From: Orientallactaga sibirica
Lineage: Eukaryota > Chordata > Mammalia > Rodentia > Dipodidae
Assembly: GCA_036365145.1 (NCBI GenBank)
Contig: JAEOAD010000015.1
Location: 13,695,501-13,759,500 of the forward strand
Direction of reading: 5' to 3'
DNA: 64,000 bases
The position numbers were made by a program, and so were the translations under genes. Shown here in pieces: positions 58,815 through 64,000 of this stretch (positions are counted from its first letter, which is position 1; the number at the start of each line of letters is the position of its first letter). A model generated the notes under the pieces. That model did not search any database. It saw only the letters and a list, made by a program, of their open reading frames with translations, and had not been told where the DNA came from.

Positions 58815-59120
58815 TTCAATATATCTTGGTCTTAATGTGTGTGTCACCCCCAAAAACTGCAAATTGAAACCCCAACTCTCAAGGCGATTGTATTGTATGG
58901 AGATTAGGTCATGAGAGTGAAAATCTTTATGAATGGGATTTGTACTCTTATAGAACATTCCTAGAGAGCACATTGCCTCCTCCCACCTTATAATGACACA
59001 GAAAGGGAACACCATTTATGAATCAGAAGGCAGGACTCCCCCAAGCACTGAATTTGCCAGCCTCAAAAACTATGAGAAATACCTTTCTATTGTATTTAGC
59101 TATAGAAGTTATCCATATAA
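58815..59120 (+). mobile_element. MLT/MaLR-type LTR fragment
   Basis: GTCACCCCCAAAAACTGCAA, GGAGATTAGGTCATGAGAGT, CTTTATGAATGGGATTTGTA and GCACTGAATTTGCCAGCCTC are the successive blocks of this ancient LTR group, also seen at 15463. Confidence 0.6.
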
Positions 59121-60650
59121 CCTTTCTAAGGTTGCCCTTTCTGTTAAGAATGATATCCTTTCAGTTCTAAATATACCTTAGATTTCAAGGTGTCTTAAAA
59201 TTGGTGACACTATTTATACAGAAGCTTTATAGACAGATTATCTGCATGCATCTTGGGCAAAGATTATCTTCTACCTTGGTTTAACTAATTATGCAGATTG
59301 TTATACTTTCTACCAGGATGAGGGGAGGGAGTCCCAGAGGAGTGTAGGAGTTTGACTTGAAATCTACCCTGGCCAGAGCTCTCAGCTAAAGACATTTTAT
59401 GGACATCACTCAAGGTTGTTTGCTGCCAGTGAGTGACAACTGATGGCTTGTTTGCATTATGCTCTCAGTGGGATTTCCCTAAGCTATAGCTAATGAGGTT
59501 CATGGATAGATTTAGGCCTATTTTACAACTGACTTCCCCTTCTCTCTCCAGTGAGGACAGGCCTGGGTTTCAACTGTGTGCATTTTTGGTAGGATCCAAG
59601 GCACAGCAACATCACAGATGTCATAGAATGACTATCACAAGCTCTATAATGAACCTCAGAGAGAAACAGTTAAAAAAAAAAACCATTCTAAATGGACAAA
59701 GAAGAGTGTCTGCAATCATATAGAGACATTGCTCTTGTGGGCAAGTTGACCGAGTTCACAGACCCATCCATGGTTGGTTACTCGTACTAAGACCATTTTG
59801 TAATGTCAAAGGGTCAGAAATCCCAAGGCCAAGCAGCTTGTAACTTCACATGCTCAACTGTAACCCTGTAAGAGAAATGAACTATTTTTTCTTCTCTGGC
59901 TCTATTTCCAGTCGACTGGCCCTGGAAAATCAGCTGCAGAGATAATGAAGCAGAGAGTAGACCTTTCTGGCTTTACACTTTCATTATCAGGCTGGAGTTG
60001 AGATATATTTTCTTGGATATTAACTGGAGCAGTAGCTCTACCTTGATTACCCCTTCTCCACTCAAGAGCATCAGTGTTCTCTTTTGTAAAATGCAGGAGA
60101 CAGTAGATTGCATTTTCCAACCTTATCCTGAGGACAGAGAAGTTGAGGTATCATCTAAAAGCATTCTTTTAGGATGTCATGGTGGCAATGACCACTGATA
60201 TCCCTCTCACTGACCCAGTCCTATCTGTCATGGGGAGTATAAATCCCGGATGGTTTCCCACCCCTGAGACAGGAGAAGGTTATCATTGGATAACCTGCAC
60301 TTGGGTTTGTGCTGGCTTGAAGGCAAACCGTGCTGGTAGCAATGTTTTCCAAGACATTTCAGTGTAATGAAGTGTTTGCTGTTGGACCCCACATGGGACC
60401 CTGTTTTCCTGACTCTATCTTTATTGTTATCTTTTCCTTGAGATTTCAGAACTCTTTAGAGCTCCTGTTTTCCACATTAATTCAAGTTGCAGTAAAGCTT
60501 CAATCATTTTGGCAAACATTCTAAATGGAAATGAATTCCCGAGTTCTCACGAATCGTTACAGCATCCCCACCAGCCCAGTCTGGGTGGCATTCTGTGCCT
60601 TATGTAACATCCAGTTCCCTACATGGTTAAAATGCATCTCTTCCCAACAC
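59121..60650. other. Unique intronic sequence
   Basis: No repeat or exon recognised. Confidence 0.45.
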
Positions 60651-60819
60651 TTTTTTTTTTTTTTTTTTTTTTTTTTGGTTTTTCGAGGTAGGGTCTCATT
60701 CTGGCCCAGGCTGACGTGGAATTCACTGTGTACTCTCTGAGTGGCCTTGAACTCATGGCGCTCCTCCTACCCCTGCCTCCCGAGTGCTGGGATTAAAGGC
60801 GTGCACCACCACACCCGGC
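60651..60819 (-). mobile_element. B1-like SINE, young copy
   Basis: 26 T residues (poly-A tail of a minus-strand copy), TTTTTCGAGGTAGGGTCTCA and CCGAGTGCTGGGATTAAAGG through CACCACACCCGGC. CCAACA flanks both sides as a short possible target duplication. Confidence 0.93.
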
Positions 60820-61666
60820 CCAACAAACTTTTAATAAGCTCTAATTCAATTAGTAATCAGAATCAGCATCTCTGGAAACCAATCATCTGAAAGTCGTCTT
60901 CTGAATCAGAAATTCTATTTTCAGTTTTTTTTTTTAATCAGATGTTGAGAGGAGACAATAGTTATCTTTGTTAGAGTTTATTTTGATAAATCATCTCATG
61001 GAGAAGCAAGGTCTTGATGCCATAGCCTTAGAAACCAGGTTGTTGGGCACCTGGAAGTCTTCCCATGCCTGGGTACTTAGTTAGCATCAAGCTACTACTC
61101 AACTATCCCTGGGAAAGATGCTTCACTCTTTAGGTGCTTTCACTGTTGCAACCTTTGTGCCGGAACAACGGCCTCTGCAAAGTTTTGTCCTTTAGACAGA
61201 AGAGAAAACTGAGCATCAGAGTAGTTTGTTAATTGTGTTGCTAAAATTGTCATTGCTACAGCTTGGGTTGTGAGCACAAGCCAAAGTCATGGGAGCACCA
61301 GGAGTAAGGAAGAATCTCTTTTAACTTAGAAAATTAGGATGATCAAGCTGAGCCAAAAGGATAGCCATAATGGAGCATCAAGAAAACACATGAGATATTT
61401 TGTATTGCCCCAAAGGGGAACAGAGAAGACTAAGAAATCTGCCCCTGAAGGTGGTCCTGAGGACACAGGAAACACAGGAAAATGGCAAAAGCACTGGACT
61501 TTTAGACAACCAAGTTTTGTTACTGATCACCATACGGTAACCCCAGTTAAGATCCTTGAATTTCAACTCTTATGTAGAGCTTCATATGAAGGGAATATCC
61601 CTTCCAGGATCTGCTTCCCAGGTCATGATGAGAAAGGAACAGAGTGAAAACCAGGGTAGGGGAAAA

Positions 61667-61718
<52 letters not shown>

Positions 61719-63130
61719 GAATGGAAGGGAAAAGGGAGAAGCCTAGGGAGGAAGCATGGATTTGCCAAAGCTCTTTCTTCTACAGGTTGTTTCCCAGATT
61801 GTTTTAGCTTAGCAGGACCACCAAGGGCTTTCATGTACTTATTGTACTTTATTTCAACCTAAGGCACTTCACACAACGAACCTCCTGCCTACACCATGCA
61901 TAGGGGCTATGAAACCATAAGTAATGTTTTATTTGTCTTGGGTTTCTGATCAATGATATTTTTGAGTTTCTGAGCAGACTGACAAATTCTCTCACCCAAA
62001 CCTACCTCCTGGCAGGGTCAGTTTCATTATCACTTTCCCATCAGCTTTTTCTGAGCTCAGGTCCTTTTTTATCCTTCCTGTCCTGATCACAATGGACCCA
62101 GGGTGATAGCTGTTCATGTGTATTTTCACCCTTCACTTTAGCACAGATCCTTGATGGCACAGGGGCCCCTATGACATTCTGCCGCCCCCCCACCGAGCTT
62201 GGTGCACAGCTTTGGGCCCACACTTAAGAAAATGAATGGAAAAGTGGGGCTGCATCCTATCCTGATCAGCATGGAGCTCTAAAGAAAACAGAGCTGAAGT
62301 AGCAGGTCTCAAATGAATCAGGAGCGACATTTCTACAAACTGAAAACAAGGTTAACAAAGTACACATTAGACAATTTTTATTCTTAAGGCAGTAAAGTTT
62401 ATCTGAAAGTCTAACTGAGAAGATGATTTTTTTTGTGTGTGTCAAGTAAGACTCAATACTTCCTGCCACAGAACCTTTAGTGTTATGTCTGTCAGTAATT
62501 AGAAGCATCTTTTGTGACGCTTGACCTTTCTTGGGGCTCTGGAAATCTGTGTGAATCTAATGAAAGCCATGCCACAAAGAGCATATGCAATGTTTTATAT
62601 CAGTGTGTATGCAACAACCAAAACCTATCCAAAAATCCTTCCAGGTTAATTTCTAGACAAATTCTCAATTTATCATTCATGCATTTTCCCCATTGCAGGC
62701 ACCTGGAGGTCAGCAGTCATGAAGAGGTGGCCCAGTGACATGCCAATGGAGCAATCAGTCCAAGCCACTTTTTTTTAAACTAGGGTTTAAGAGCTACTGA
62801 TAGAGACCAACTTTTTGTTTGCAGAAGGGTTGAAATTTAGAATAAGACAAAGACACTTGTCCAAAATCATACGGCAAGTAAACAAGACCTCAATGTATAT
62901 GTTTTATTTCAATACTAAACAAAAAGTTATGTGACTACCATCTCCTATACAACTTTCAGGAAGAATGATTTTACTCTAAATAATATATACTTAAAGCATA
63001 AGGGTATAGTCTGAAAGTAGAATTCTAAAATTGTAGAGAATGTTCTCTTAATACCTTATTAGCTAGAACATGTTTCTTATTTTATTGAATTATCTTTATT
63101 ATCAATTATTCAGTTACTACTGATTCTATA
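60820..63130. other. Unique intronic sequence with (GA)n
   Basis: Holds a GA tract at 61667-61714 and otherwise nothing recognised. Confidence 0.45.
61667..61714. repeat. (GA)n microsatellite
   Basis: Nearly perfect AG repeats with one AAAG interruption. Produces arginine-glutamate-rich spurious frames. Confidence 0.95.
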
Positions 63131-63153
63131 TATGTGTGTGTGTGTGTGTGTGT
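63131..63153. repeat. (TG)n microsatellite
   Basis: Eleven to twelve TG units abutting the tail side of a minus-strand B1. Confidence 0.9.
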
Positions 63154-63302
63154 TTCTTTTGTTTTTCGAGGTAGGGTCTTACACTAGCTCAGGCTAACCT
63201 GGAATTCACTATGTAGTTTCAGGGTGGCCTCGAACTCATGGTGATTCTCCTACCTCTGCCTCCCAAGTGCTAGGATTAAAGGCATGTGCCATCACGCCCG
63301 GC
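63154..63302 (-). mobile_element. B1-like SINE
   Basis: GTTTTTCGAGGTAGGGTCTT, GGAATTCACTATGTAGTTTC, CCCAAGTGCTAGGATTAAAG and CCATCACGCCCGGC. Confidence 0.92.
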
Positions 63303-64000
63303 TATATTTTTATTTTGTCTTAGTACATGACACTGGGCAGTGATGTTGGTAGAATTCTCAAGAGTAGACTTATTTTCCAATACTTTTGGAAAATAAGAAT
63401 TTCTTTCTGAACTCCAGCAATATACTTGGCTGCAAATGAAGATGGCTTTGTAAAGAGAAAATAAAGTAATCTACTAGCTCCTCTGGGCTCCAAGCTTTCT
63501 GAGGACACTGCAGGCCTATATAATGTTTGTTCCACAGAAAGCACAAAGGAAATGGGCCATGAAGGAATGAATGAGCTAATGAATGAAACTGCTCCTAGAT
63601 GGAGGAGCAGGAAGTACATTCTAATGAGAAATTACAGACACTCTTCAGGAAATGACCACTTGGAGGGACATAGAATGGTTTGGCAGAAACTCTTCTGTTA
63701 CATGTGAATAGATTTTATTTAAAGTCCAAACTGTTGAGTCAATGATGATCAAACTGGACACTAGGGCCTCAGCATCTTTCTCAGATGCCCCTGCTAGCTG
63801 TCTCACAAGTATCTACACTTTTGAGAAGAAAACTTGGTACAGTGAAACATGCTGAGGCTTTGTCTCCTTTGTAATTTGAACAATGACAAGCCACAGGGCT
63901 TGAGCAGGTGAGTCTTCTTGCTGGATGAGAGCTGTGAGGATTATACCACTGAGTGACTGGTTGAGGAAAGGATCTCCAACACACCTTGAATACCACACTC
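63303..64000. other. Unique intronic sequence
   Basis: No repeat or exon recognised up to the end of the window. Confidence 0.45.

Larger units (their letters stand above)
19702..64000 (-). other. VSNL1: VSNL1 intron upstream of the residue-55 exon (3' part)
   Basis: At least 44.3 kb separates this exon from the one encoding residues 1-54. I looked on the - strand for that exon's expected start (MGKQNSK), its WYKGFLKDCP block and its LYVK end, and found none. All recognisable content is repetitive or unique non-coding sequence, itemised below. The corresponding human intron is also very long as I recall. Confidence 0.75.

Noticed and set aside
61556..61862. Arginine-glutamate-rich frames
   Set aside because: Direct translations of the GA microsatellite.

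Overview
The window is mammalian nuclear DNA, most likely from a dipodoid rodent (jerboa or jumping mouse). The evidence is spliced genes with GT/AG borders, many dinucleotide and tetranucleotide microsatellites, and dense SINEs of three rodent kinds: 7SL-derived B1-like copies ending in a CCTACCTCGAAAAAC-type tail, tRNA-derived B2-like copies starting GGGCTGGAGAGATGGCTTAG, and ID/B4 composites. The B1 and B2 variants fit Dipodoidea as I remember them; that identification is inferred, not searched.

Two protein-coding genes are supported, and they converge tail to tail. The last coding exon of SMC6 (SMC5/6 complex) lies on the + strand at 1195-1309, with polyadenylation signals at 1378 and 1692. 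The 3' part of VSNL1 (visinin-like protein 1, a neuronal calcium sensor) lies on the - strand: the final coding exon at 10288-10485, a 3' UTR down to about 9240, and the preceding coding exon at 19486-19701. The two exons encode residues 55-191 of the expected 191. The exon for residues 1-54 was not found, so 19702-64000 is read as the 3' part of one very large VSNL1 intron. This convergent order matches human 2p24 as I recall it.

The remaining sequence, about 99% of the window, is non-coding. Positions 1700-9240 are the spacer between the two gene ends. Positions 10486-19485 are a 9.0 kb VSNL1 intron. Beyond 19.7 kb the intron is a record of insertions: a structurally complete non-autonomous MaLR-type LTR element at 40648-42644 (two LTRs, tRNA-Leu-like primer site, polypurine tract, near-perfect 5-bp target duplication); a 5'-inverted L1 piece at 36450-37440; a probable solitary LTR with CCAAT and TATA motifs near 56.1 kb, followed by a B2; many B1/B2/B4 copies, several with visible target-site duplications; and ancient MIR/L2 fragments.

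I found no bacterial-type operon, CRISPR array, tRNA/rRNA gene or new protein system. Open frames of 60-200 codons elsewhere are repeat-derived or chance. The most informative observations concern the two gene ends, a CA repeat close to the VSNL1 stop codon, and the insertion structures.
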